6,173 bases of DNA from Candidatus Staskawiczbacteria bacterium RIFCSPHIGHO2_02_FULL_34_10 (GCA_001821915.1 MHOR01000013.1:1-6173); one strand, 5' to 3'. Positions 1-5,700 are shown, numbered from the stretch's first letter. Numbers and translations are program-made. The notes: generated by a model not told the origin, from the letters alone.

Positions 1-65
1 CGTGCGTTGCATGATGCCAAAATTTTACATTTTGATATTTACATTTTAAATTTAGCGAAGCGATT
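1..65. other. Region upstream of nrdA; no clear promoter
   Basis: The first ~18 bases are GC-richer. The rest is AT-rich with a near-repeat of the motif ATTTTACATTTT, resembling the intergenic repeats elsewhere in the window. I see no convincing -35/-10 pair, no NrdR-box pair and no strong Shine-Dalgarno sequence before the nrdA ATG; the only purine-rich stretch is the weak GCGAAGCG just upstream. Frame 1 is open from the left edge to a TAA at 73-75, so this could be the tail of an upstream gene overlapping the nrdA start by 10 bp, but 24 codons are too few to decide. Confidence 0.4.
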
Positions 66-2840
66 ATGGAATTAACAATCACAAAACGCGATGGGACAAA
101 AGAACTATTCAATGCAGATAGAATTAACCGTTCCATAGAACGCGCCGCGTTTGGAATGATAGACCCGATTGCCAAAGTAACTCAAGTTGCCACCGACACC
201 AATGTTACTTTGTACAATGGTATCACCGAAGAAGAATTAGACTTGGCAACAATTAATGCCGCCGTGCAAAATATAAAAGAAGATCCTGATTATGATAAAA
301 TTGCCACGCGATTATTGTTAAAAACCGTGTACAAACATGTGCTGGGAGATTATGGAAGAGATGGCGAGCAATTAAAAAAGTTACATAAAGAAAGTTTTGC
401 AAAATATATTGAAAAAGGGGTTACAGATGGAATTTTAGACCAACGAATGGAAAAAAACTTTGATTTGGAGAAATTATCAAACGCCTTAAATATAGAAAGA
501 GACGAATTATTTATTTATGCCGGGCTTTCTAGTTTGCTTGGCAGATATTCCGTTAAAGATAAAAACCAACAACCATTTGAAACTCCCCAATATTTTTTTA
601 TGCGAGTTGCTATGGGACTTTCTTACAACGAAAAAGAAGCAACCGAATGGGCAATAAAGTTTTATGAAAAAATGTCCAATCATGAGTATATTGCCGGCGG
701 ATCAACCAATATTTATTCTGGAACTGCCACTCCTTCTCTTTCAAACTGTTTTTTACTAGAAATTCATGACGATATGGGACACATTTCAAAATCTGTTTCT
801 GATATAATGATGCTTTCAAAGGCCTCTGGCGGACTTGGAGCTTCTTTAACTAAATTAAGAGCTACAGGCTCTCCCCTTTCAAGCAATAATACAACAAGCA
901 GTGGTCCAACGCCATTTGCAAAAATTATTGATACGGCAATTAGAGCAATTCAAAGGGGTGGTAAGAAAAAAGGAGCTTTGTGTTTTTACATGGAAAATTG
1001 GCATTTAGATTTTTCTGATTTTATTACATGGAAACAAAGCGCGGGAGACGATTATTTAAGAATGCGTACTGCCGACACTGCCGCCTATATTTCCGACGAA
1101 TTTATGAAAAGGGTTGAAGCTAAAGCCGATTGGTACATGTTTGACCCAAAAGAAACCCCCGACTTAAACGAATTATTTGGAAAAGAATTTTCAAAAAGAT
1201 ACACTGAATATATAAAAATGGCTGAAGAAGGAAAGCTAAGAATGTTCAAAAAAGTACCTGCCACTGAACAATACCACCAAATTCTTGTTGCATTGCAAAC
1301 AACTAGCCACCCATGGCTTACTTTCAAAGACACGATTAATTTGCGCGCTCTAAATAATAATACAGGCACAATTCATATGTCTAACCTTTGCACTGAAATT
1401 TGTCTGCCTCAAGATAAAGATAATGTTGCAGTATGCAATTTAGCATCAATAAATATTCCAGCTCACTTAAAAAAGAAACAAATTGATTGGCAAAAACTTG
1501 AAGAATCTACAAGATTAGCTATAAGACAGTTGGATAACTTAATTGATATAAATAAATTACCAATTAAAGAAGCTGAAAAATCAGATAAGGAAAATAGGGC
1601 CATTGGATTAGGGGTTATGGGTTTTTCTGATGCCATTGAACAATTGGGAATTCCTTATGATTCACCTCACGCCTATGATTTTGCTGACAAAATTTTTGAA
1701 TTTATAAGCCATATGGCAATTGATGAATCGGCAAACTTGGCCCAAGAACGCGGAAGTTACCAGAATTTTGCGGGGTCTGGCTGGTCAAAAGGAATGGTTC
1801 CTATTGACACCATAGAAAGATTAGAAAGCGAACGAGGAGTTGCCATAGATACTGATAAAAAATCAAAACAAAATTGGTTAGACTGGGATAATTTAAGAGC
1901 TAAAGTAAAAAATGGCATACGAAACGCCACGTTAATGGCGGTGGCTCCAAATGCAAACATTGGTTTAGTTGCAGGAACTACTCCGGGGATTGATCCGCGA
2001 TTTGCCCAAGTATTTTCAAGAAATAAAATATCAGGAAAGTATTTAGACATTAACCATAATTTAGTCACCGAATTAAAAAACCTAAACTTATGGGATATGG
2101 TAAAAGAGAAAATTATTGAATTGCAGGGAGATATTTCAAGCATAGAACAAATTCCGCCGCACATTAGAGAAATCTATAAAACTTCTTTTTCTGTTTCGCC
2201 ATACGCATTTATAGAAGTAGTCGCTCGCGCCCAAAAATGGGTTGACCAAGCATTAAGCCGAAATATGTACTTAGATGACCGCGACATTGAAAAAACCATG
2301 GACATATACTATACCGCTTGGAGAAAGGGATTAAAATCTACGTACTACTTACACATGAAGCCACGTCACACAGCCGAACAAAGCACCGTAGCGGTTAATA
2401 AATCAGAAAAATTAGGAAAAACTGGATTTGCTTCGGTGTTTAAAAGAGTAGAACAGGTAGAAGTGATTCAAGAAACTATTTTGGAAAAAGTTGAGGAAAA
2501 AATTACCATAGAAGAGCAGATTACTGAAAAATTACCGGAGGTTACTGATATAAAAGAAAAATCCGCCTCTACTGAAAGCTTCGGTAAGACAAAGCCTATC
2601 ATTTCGCAACAAATTTTTAGCAACGTTCAAACCCAAATTCCACTAAATAATGACACGACAAGCGGCAAACGACAAGAAATAATTGACGTAGTAAGCGATA
2701 AACAATTAGAAACAAGTGACAAGCAACAAGAAACAAGTTTGAAAAGCCACTATCAAGAAAAAGTAATTGATGGTAAAGTGTACAAAATCCATATGCCTTC
2801 CGACCCACAGGAGAACTTCACGTGCGACGGATGTCAATAG
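66..2840 (+). CDS. nrdA: Class I ribonucleoside-diphosphate reductase, alpha (large, catalytic) subunit
   Basis: Cytoplasmic enzyme subunit that reduces ribonucleoside diphosphates to deoxyribonucleotides for DNA synthesis; it needs the radical-generating beta subunit encoded by nrdB downstream. Domains seen: an N-terminal ATP cone (about residues 1-92, with KRDG near the start and a DPDYDKIATRLLL segment), then the ten-stranded RNR barrel. Catalytic residues by motif: redox pair C228 (LSNC) and C457 (AVCNL), radical cysteine C442 with N440 and E444 (NLCTE), the substrate-binding PNANIG at 628-633, and the radical-transfer pair Y760-Y761. The C-terminus ends in CDGCQ, so C920/C923 are the shuttle cysteines that re-reduce the active site. 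The RGGKKKGA loop at 297-304 resembles the eukaryotic/chlamydial type more than E. coli. At 924 residues it is longer than usual (about 760 in E. coli) because of an extended polar linker at about 780-900. The ATG at 66 is chosen because the ATP cone starts at once. There is no clear Shine-Dalgarno sequence; the stop is TAG. Confidence 0.97.
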   Translation: MELTITKRDGTKELFNADRINRSIERAAFGMIDPIAKVTQVATDTNVTLYNGITEEELDLATINAAVQNIKEDPDYDKIATRLLLKTVYKHVLGDYGRDGEQLKKLHKESFAKYIEKGVTDGILDQRMEKNFDLEKLSNALNIERDELFIYAGLSSLLGRYSVKDKNQQPFETPQYFFMRVAMGLSYNEKEATEWAIKFYEKMSNHEYIAGGSTNIYSGTATPSLSNCFLLEIHDDMGHISKSVSDIMMLSKASGGLGASLTKLRATGSPLSSNNTTSSGPTPFAKIIDTAIRAIQRGGKKKGALCFYMENWHLDFSDFITWKQSAGDDYLRMRTADTAAYISDEFMKRVEAKADWYMFDPKETPDLNELFGKEFSKRYTEYIKMAEEGKLRMFKKVPATEQYHQILVALQTTSHPWLTFKDTINLRALNNNTGTIHMSNLCTEICLPQDKDNVAVCNLASINIPAHLKKKQIDWQKLEESTRLAIRQLDNLIDINKLPIKEAEKSDKENRAIGLGVMGFSDAIEQLGIPYDSPHAYDFADKIFEFISHMAIDESANLAQERGSYQNFAGSGWSKGMVPIDTIERLESERGVAIDTDKKSKQNWLDWDNLRAKVKNGIRNATLMAVAPNANIGLVAGTTPGIDPRFAQVFSRNKISGKYLDINHNLVTELKNLNLWDMVKEKIIELQGDISSIEQIPPHIREIYKTSFSVSPYAFIEVVARAQKWVDQALSRNMYLDDRDIEKTMDIYYTAWRKGLKSTYYLHMKPRHTAEQSTVAVNKSEKLGKTGFASVFKRVEQVEVIQETILEKVEEKITIEEQITEKLPEVTDIKEKSASTESFGKTKPIISQQIFSNVQTQIPLNNDTTSGKRQEIIDVVSDKQLETSDKQQETSLKSHYQEKVIDGKVYKIHMPSDPQENFTCDGCQ
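2694..2735 (+). repeat. Two 21-bp tandem repeats in the nrdA linker
   Basis: Two adjacent in-frame 21-bp units encode SDKQLET and SDKQQET (NrdA residues 877-890). They lie in the Gln/Lys/Glu/Thr-rich linker between the catalytic core and the CxxC tail. The DNA copies differ at several positions, so the duplication is not brand new. It suggests the linker grows by small in-frame duplications under weak constraint. Confidence 0.7.
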
Positions 2841-2862
2841 CCAATTTTGTAAACAAAATTGG
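2841..2862 (+). other. Hairpin immediately after the nrdA stop codon
   Basis: A perfect 10-bp inverted repeat (CCAATTTTGT / ACAAAATTGG, 2 bp between arms) begins at the base after the TAG stop. As RNA it would fold as about 8 bp with a 6-nt loop. The stem is AT-rich and no U-tract follows, so it is not a standard intrinsic terminator. It could stabilise the nrdA 3' end or attenuate read-through toward nrdB. Confidence 0.5.
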
Positions 2863-2893
2863 AATTCTGAATTAAGAATTTTGAATTTCGAAT
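2863..2893. repeat. AT-rich semi-palindromic intergenic repeat, copy 1
   Basis: It is built from overlapping GAATT, GAATTTTGAATTTCGAA and similar units that are partly self-complementary. It shares TTCTGAATTAAGAA (2865-2878) as a direct repeat with one mismatch at 3828-3841. The GAATTTTGAATTTCGAA part matches, in reverse complement, sequence at about 3855-3880. Such intergenic AT-rich repeats are common in CPR-like genomes; their function is unknown to me. Confidence 0.55.
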
Positions 2894-2939
2894 AAAAAAT
2901 ATAATTTATTATTTAGAACCTAGAATAAAATTTAAAAAT

Positions 2940-3310
2940 ATGGCTAAATACGAAAATTTAGATATTCCTGAAGATAATCCAAAGGAACCCCCAGAACAAA
3001 AAAAGATGTCAGAAAGACTACAAGAAATGACTGAAAACGTAGAATAGAAGAACTGAAAAAGAAAGAGATAAAAGACGCAGAAGATTTTTACGAACTTTTT
3101 ATAATACTAAGAAGAAAAGGAAAAATTCAGGGTAGTCGCGAAGAATTTGATGCAAATAAATTAGTGGATCAAATTAAAAATTTTTTAAATAAAGTTTATA
3201 ATGGCAAAATGTCAAAATCTGATAAAGAATTTTATTTAAATGGGATTACGAGAGGAGAAGGATTAAGAGAAAAAGTTAAAGAATTATTTAAAAAATTTGA
3301 AAAAAAATAA
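2940..3310 (+). pseudogene. Small unknown gene, apparently frameshifted
   Basis: An ATG at 2940 opens a 35-codon frame (MAKYENLDIPEDNPKEPPEQ...) ending in TAG at 3045-3047. A second frame, open from 3035 to TAA at 3310 (91 codons), has no good start codon but has protein-like composition (...FYELFIILRRKGKIQGSREE...). The frames overlap at 3035-3047. Adding one A to the AAAA run at 3034-3037 would join them into one 123-residue protein reading ...LQEMTEKRRIEELKKK... as a continuous charged helix. I therefore read this as one gene with a one-base deletion. No Shine-Dalgarno sequence precedes the ATG. The product would be soluble, highly charged, with a coiled-coil-like middle and a C-terminal ...EKVKELFKKFEKK helix; I do not recognise the family. 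Alternatives are a sequencing error or two unrelated short frames; no canonical -1 slippery heptamer is visible. Confidence 0.55.
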
Positions 3311-3328
3311 AATAAACAAATTATAAAG

Positions 3329-3334
3329 TATAAT
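3329..3334 (+). promoter_or_regulatory. Possible -10 box upstream of hicBA
   Basis: A perfect TATAAT lies 62 bp before the hicB ATG, but no acceptable -35 hexamer is found 16-18 bp upstream; the nearest TTGAAA (3297-3302) is 26 bp away. In such AT-rich DNA this can occur by chance. It also overlaps the start of the nrdB-like fragment. Confidence 0.25.
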
Positions 3335-3386
3335 TTTAGGAAAAGCATCGCCAGAAATGTTTGACTTTCATAATAAAAAACATTAG
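3330..3386 (+). pseudogene. Degenerate copy of the nrdB 5' end (about 17 codons)
   Basis: Read from ATA at 3330 the frame gives I-ILGKASPEMFDFHNKKH and then TAG. The true NrdB begins M-ILGKASPEDMNLHPMRY. The eight residues ILGKASPE are identical, His is kept further on, and K/R and H/Y align after it. The 24 bases coding ILGKASPE differ from nrdB at 4 positions, all synonymous third positions, so this is not a recent exact duplication. The start codon position is ATA, an in-frame TAA lies two codons upstream, and similarity stops at about codon 18 near the hicB start. It is a non-functional remnant of an nrdB gene. Confidence 0.75.
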
Positions 3387-3395
3387 ATTTAACTC

Positions 3396-3617
3396 ATGAC
3401 AAGAGAATTTACGGCAATATATAAAAAAAGTGGAAAGTGGTATTTAGGCTGGGTTGAAGAAATTCCCGGAGTAAACACCCAAGGCAAAACTCTTAAAGAA
3501 GCAAAAGAAAATTTAAAAGAGGCGCTTTTGTTGATCCTGGAAACCAATAAATTAATTAATAAGAAAGAATTTTCAAAAGGAAAGTTTATAAAAGAGTCGG
3601 TTTCTGTTAATACCTAA
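3396..3617 (+). CDS. hicB: HicB-like antitoxin (type II toxin-antitoxin)
   Basis: Predicted antitoxin that binds and neutralises HicA. The 73-residue protein shows the HicB/UPF0150 partial RNase H-like fold: a beta strand FTAIYKKSGKWYLGWVEEIPGV (residues 5-26), the G-K-T-L-K-E-A turn at 30-36 (usual form GxTxxEA), then helix KENLKEALLLILE. It ends soon after this domain with a Lys-rich tail (KKEFSKGKFIKESVSVNT). It therefore lacks the C-terminal ribbon-helix-helix or HTH domain by which longer HicB proteins repress their own promoter. Its stop TAA shares one base with the hicA ATG, so the two are translationally coupled. There is no Shine-Dalgarno sequence. The antitoxin-first order is common but not universal for hic loci. 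Confidence 0.85.
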   Translation: MTREFTAIYKKSGKWYLGWVEEIPGVNTQGKTLKEAKENLKEALLLILETNKLINKKEFSKGKFIKESVSVNT

Positions 3618-3811
3618 TGAATCGCAAGGATTTAATCAGACATCTTAATAGTGAGGGGTGTATATTTTTGAGAGAAGGCGCAAAACATAGCGTCTTTTTT
3701 AATCCCCTTACCAGAAGATCCTCTACCGTTCCAAGGCACCATGAAATTAACAATCATTTAGCTAAAAAGATTTGCCAAGATTTAGGCATAAAATCAATAA
3801 AGAAAAATTAG
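3617..3811 (+). CDS. hicA: HicA-like mRNA interferase toxin
   Basis: Predicted double-stranded RNA-binding-fold toxin that cleaves mRNA and arrests growth when HicB is lost. The 64-residue length is normal for HicA. Typical features are an N-terminal helix (NRKDLIRHLNSEG), the strand with the catalytic histidine H24 in GAKHSVFFNP (family pattern G-S/A-H-H/x), the strand RRSSTVPRHHEI (33-44) matching the usual VPRH-E-L/I motif, and a C-terminal helix around KKICQDLGI. All expected residues are present, so the toxin looks intact. It starts on the overlapping TAATG with hicB and has no Shine-Dalgarno sequence of its own, so expression probably depends on hicB translation. Confidence 0.9.
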   Translation: MNRKDLIRHLNSEGCIFLREGAKHSVFFNPLTRRSSTVPRHHEINNHLAKKICQDLGIKSIKKN

Positions 3812-3827
3812 GTCAATAAAAAATCGT

Positions 3828-3886
3828 TTCAGAATTAAGAAATTCAAAATTTATTTGAAATTTGAAATTCAAAATTCGAAATTACA
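3828..3886. repeat. AT-rich semi-palindromic intergenic repeat, copy 2
   Basis: Lies between hicA and nrdB. It starts with TTCAGAATTAAGAA (3828-3841), a direct repeat of 2865-2878 with one mismatch. It continues with overlapping GAAATT/AATTTC units, including TTTGAAATTCAAA, partly the reverse complement of copy 1. It ends only a few bases before the nrdB ATG, so it occupies the whole nrdB leader, and no Shine-Dalgarno sequence is present. It could fold when transcribed, but there is no clear terminator. Confidence 0.55.
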
Positions 3887-3892
3887 AAATCT

Positions 3893-4894
3893 ATGATTTT
3901 GGGTAAGGCTTCGCCAGAAGATATGAATCTTCACCCCATGCGCTATCAGTGGGCTTACGACTTGTATAACCAAGCCGTTCGAAACACCTGGTTTCCCCAC
4001 GAAATCGCGTTAAAAGAAGATTTAGAGGACTGGAGCAAAATGACCGAAGATGAACGCCACGCGGTAAAGTTTACCATGGCTTTTTTTAATCCCGCTGAAT
4101 TAATTGTAAACCGCTCCATTGCGTTGGGAATTTACCCGTATTTAAAAAGTCCCGAGTGCCATTTATATTTGGCAAAACAAATGTGGGAAGAGGCAAACCA
4201 TTGCGTTGCTTTTGAGTATGTTTTAGAAACATTTCCTTTTGATAGAGAAAAAATATTTAGCGTACATTTAGAAACACCTTCTATGCAAGCCAAAGAAGCC
4301 TATGTAATGAAGTATTTAAAAAGAATGACTGAAGATAAGCTGGATATAGAAACTCCCGAAGGTAAAAAAGATTTTATCAGAAATTTAGTGGCCACTAATA
4401 TCGTTATGGAAGGAATTTGGTTTTATTCAGGATTTATGGTGGCTTTGTCATTTCGCCAGAGAAATCAATTAAGGAATTTTGGGTCAATGATTGACTGGGT
4501 GTTAAGAGATGAATCATTGCACTTAAAATTTGGCATACAACTTATCCAAACTGCGCTTGAAGAAAATAATGAACTATTAACCGAAGAATTTGCCAATGAA
4601 ATAAAATCCATCGTTGTTGAAGGGGTAAATATTGAAAATGCATACAATAAAGATTTGTTCCCCAATGGAATTTTGGGATTAAACGCTGACTATGTAAATC
4701 AATATGTTCAGTATGTTGCCGATAGAAGATTAGCAGAGCTTGGTTTGCCAAAGCAATATGGAGTTACCAATCCTGCAAAGTGGATGTCAACCGCAACTGA
4801 TGTTCTTGAATTGGTAAATTTCTTTGAACAGCAAAATACAAAATATGAAGTGGACTCAGGACATACGACTAAGAAAATAGAAAATAGTAATTAG
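3893..4894 (+). CDS. nrdB: Class I ribonucleotide reductase, beta (small) subunit, subclass Ic-like
   Basis: Ferritin-like all-helical subunit that builds the oxidised metal cofactor starting the radical in NrdA. It has 333 residues, near the length of chlamydial R2. Metal ligands by motif: E69 (NPAEL), E100 and H103 (EEANH), E173 (MEGIWFYSGF), E207 and H210 (RDESLH). The position four after H103, where E. coli has radical Y122, is F107 (codon TTT at 4211-4213). The first ligand is Glu rather than Asp (E. coli D84). Both changes match Chlamydia trachomatis R2 (E89, F127), which uses a Mn(IV)/Fe(III) site instead of a tyrosyl radical. Y318 near the C-terminus is a candidate for the inter-subunit radical-transfer Tyr, and D206 is the conserved Asp beside E207. 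The start is set by the conserved MILGKASPE N-terminus. No Shine-Dalgarno sequence; stop TAG, then a terminator. Confidence 0.96.
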   Translation: MILGKASPEDMNLHPMRYQWAYDLYNQAVRNTWFPHEIALKEDLEDWSKMTEDERHAVKFTMAFFNPAELIVNRSIALGIYPYLKSPECHLYLAKQMWEEANHCVAFEYVLETFPFDREKIFSVHLETPSMQAKEAYVMKYLKRMTEDKLDIETPEGKKDFIRNLVATNIVMEGIWFYSGFMVALSFRQRNQLRNFGSMIDWVLRDESLHLKFGIQLIQTALEENNELLTEEFANEIKSIVVEGVNIENAYNKDLFPNGILGLNADYVNQYVQYVADRRLAELGLPKQYGVTNPAKWMSTATDVLELVNFFEQQNTKYEVDSGHTTKKIENSN

Positions 4895-4927
4895 AAAATA
4901 GAATAATTATGGACGATAACAATTAAT

Positions 4928-4955
4928 AAAAAAGCGCTCAATGGGGCGCTTTTTT
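4928..4955 (+). terminator. Intrinsic terminator after nrdB
   Basis: AAAAAAGCGC pairs with GCGCTTTTTT. The stem extends through a T-G and a C-G pair to a 4-nt AATG loop, giving 12 bp in all, and the U-run forms the 3' side. It lies 33 bp after the nrdB stop. Its A-run/U-run symmetry means it could work in both directions. Confidence 0.9.
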
Positions 4956-4965
4956 ATTGCAAAAT

Positions 4966-4994
4966 TTGGTAAATTAATTCATGATAAATATAAT
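4966..4994 (+). promoter_or_regulatory. Sigma70-type promoter for the membrane protein/zinc-ribbon unit
   Basis: A -35 hexamer TTGGTA (4966-4971, 4 of 6 consensus) and a perfect -10 TATAAT (4989-4994) are separated by exactly 17 bp. They sit just after the nrdB terminator and before a gene with a strong ribosome binding site. Transcription would start near 5001, leaving a leader of about 30 nt. Confidence 0.75.
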
Positions 4995-5030
4995 AGCCTC
5001 AGATCTTTTACAACTAATAAGGAGAGTGCC

Positions 5031-5231
5031 ATGAAACCTTTTATTATTTCTTTTATGTTAATGATTTTCTTTGCTACCATAAGTATTTTTACTGCGTCTT
5101 ATATGCCCTATTTCTCCCCAAGATGGCTGAGTAGTCTTGTAACACTAACTTCTGGAGGCATTATGGTTGTGTTTGGATGTTTAACATTTTTGTTTTTTGC
5201 CCGGATTCTTTATAAAAAAGACGGTAATTAG
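5031..5231 (+). CDS. Small two-helix membrane protein, unknown function
   Basis: A 66-residue, very hydrophobic protein with two predicted membrane helices, about residues 4-22 and 36-57, joined by a short loop (SYMPYFSPRWLSS). The ends are K2 and RILYKKDGN; the positive charges suggest both termini face the cytoplasm. The start is ATG 5031, preceded by AAGGAG (5019-5024) at 6-nt spacing. The frame is open further upstream, but the earlier ATG at 4941 lies inside the nrdB terminator and upstream of the promoter, so it is not the start. The zinc-ribbon gene follows 31 bp downstream and probably shares its transcript. I do not recognise a family; it could be a small-protein partner or regulator at the membrane. 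Confidence 0.75.
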   Translation: MKPFIISFMLMIFFATISIFTASYMPYFSPRWLSSLVTLTSGGIMVVFGCLTFLFFARILYKKDGN

Positions 5232-5262
5232 TTGGCTTCACTCTTCAGAAAGGAGGCGAGAC

Positions 5263-5685
5263 ATGATTGGCATCTGTGAAGCATGTCAAAAGAAGAGGCG
5301 TGTTTGGCAAAGCACCCGGTTTGGAATACTCATCTGTGCCAGCTGTAATAGAGATGTATGTATTTTATGCGGGAATCCCGGACAAGTGGCAATTCGCCTA
5401 AAAAACGAAAAGGCAATTTGCAATAATTGTTTCCAACGAGAAAGATATAAGAACATTGAAAACCATGAAATTTGCTCAAAATGCGGCAAAACTAAAGCTG
5501 TTAATACTCGCAACGAGGACGATAAAGCAATATGCTTAAATTGTAACCGACTGAAGGAGGTTTGTATAAAATGCCATAAAGAAAAAATAATCAAGGTAAA
5601 AAAAAGAATGCTCTGCGGAGGTTGCGATGAAAAACGACGCCGAAACAAAGCTACTCTTCGCAAAACAAGCCTCGCTAGGACATAA
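5263..5685 (+). CDS. Protein with four tandem zinc ribbons, unknown function
   Basis: A 140-residue protein with eight CxxC knuckles forming four regular CxxC...CxxC units: C5/C8 with C25/C28, C33/C36 with C53/C56, C71/C74 with C91/C94, and C101/C104 with C118/C121. The first Cys to the third Cys is 20 residues in the first three units and 17 in the last. Each unit probably binds one zinc ion. Units 2 and 3 share an ...K-A-I-C-x-N-C second half, so the array looks built by internal duplication. The C-terminus is Arg/Lys-rich (EKRRRNKATLRK), suggesting nucleic acid binding. The ATG at 5263 is chosen for its near-ideal AAAGGAGG (5249-5256) 6 nt upstream; the frame extends upstream into the preceding gene but without such a signal. 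It looks GC-richer than its neighbours by eye. No enzymatic domain is seen; nucleic-acid or protein binding is inference. Confidence 0.85.
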   Translation: MIGICEACQKKRRVWQSTRFGILICASCNRDVCILCGNPGQVAIRLKNEKAICNNCFQRERYKNIENHEICSKCGKTKAVNTRNEDDKAICLNCNRLKEVCIKCHKEKIIKVKKRMLCGGCDEKRRRNKATLRKTSLART

Positions 5686-5697
5686 GCGAAGCTTTTT
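5667..5697 (+). terminator. Probable intrinsic terminator overlapping the zinc-ribbon gene end
   Basis: TCGCT (5672-5676) pairs with AGCGA (5685-5689). After one C/A mismatch, AAGC (5667-5670) pairs with GCTT (5691-5694). A run of five T (5693-5697) follows. The stop codon TAA at 5683-5685 lies in the loop and the start of the 3' arm. An alternative pairing of CTTCGC (5656-5661) with GCGAAG (5686-5691) is also possible. Confidence 0.6.
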
Positions 5698-5700
5698 GAT

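Noticed and set aside
1..75. Open frame 1 from the left edge to TAA at 73-75 as the tail of an upstream gene overlapping nrdA
   Set aside because: Only 24 codons, in AT-rich repeat-like DNA, with no recognisable protein motif; the frame could be open by chance.
1757..2164. Minus-strand open frame opposite nrdA, and other minus-strand frames opposite nrdA and nrdB
   Set aside because: They lie wholly inside well-supported plus-strand genes with clear motifs; the minus-strand translations show no family features.
3032..3034. TGA recoded as Gly, as in some CPR lineages
   Set aside because: All clear genes end at TAA or TAG without needing TGA read-through, and this TGA is in a frame that is not otherwise coding upstream.
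66..4894. Intein or intron in the RNR genes, which are common hosts for them
   Set aside because: NrdA and NrdB are each continuous through all catalytic motifs. The NrdA insertion is in the tail linker and lacks intein splice motifs; the nrdB relic is followed by a complete nrdB, so it is not a split exon.
4909..4926. Tiny frame MDDNN after nrdB
   Set aside because: Five codons with no signal; not a supportable gene.
4941..5030. N-terminal extension of the membrane protein from ATG 4941
   Set aside because: The start would be in the loop of the nrdB terminator and upstream of the promoter; ATG 5031 has a proper ribosome binding site and begins at the first membrane helix.
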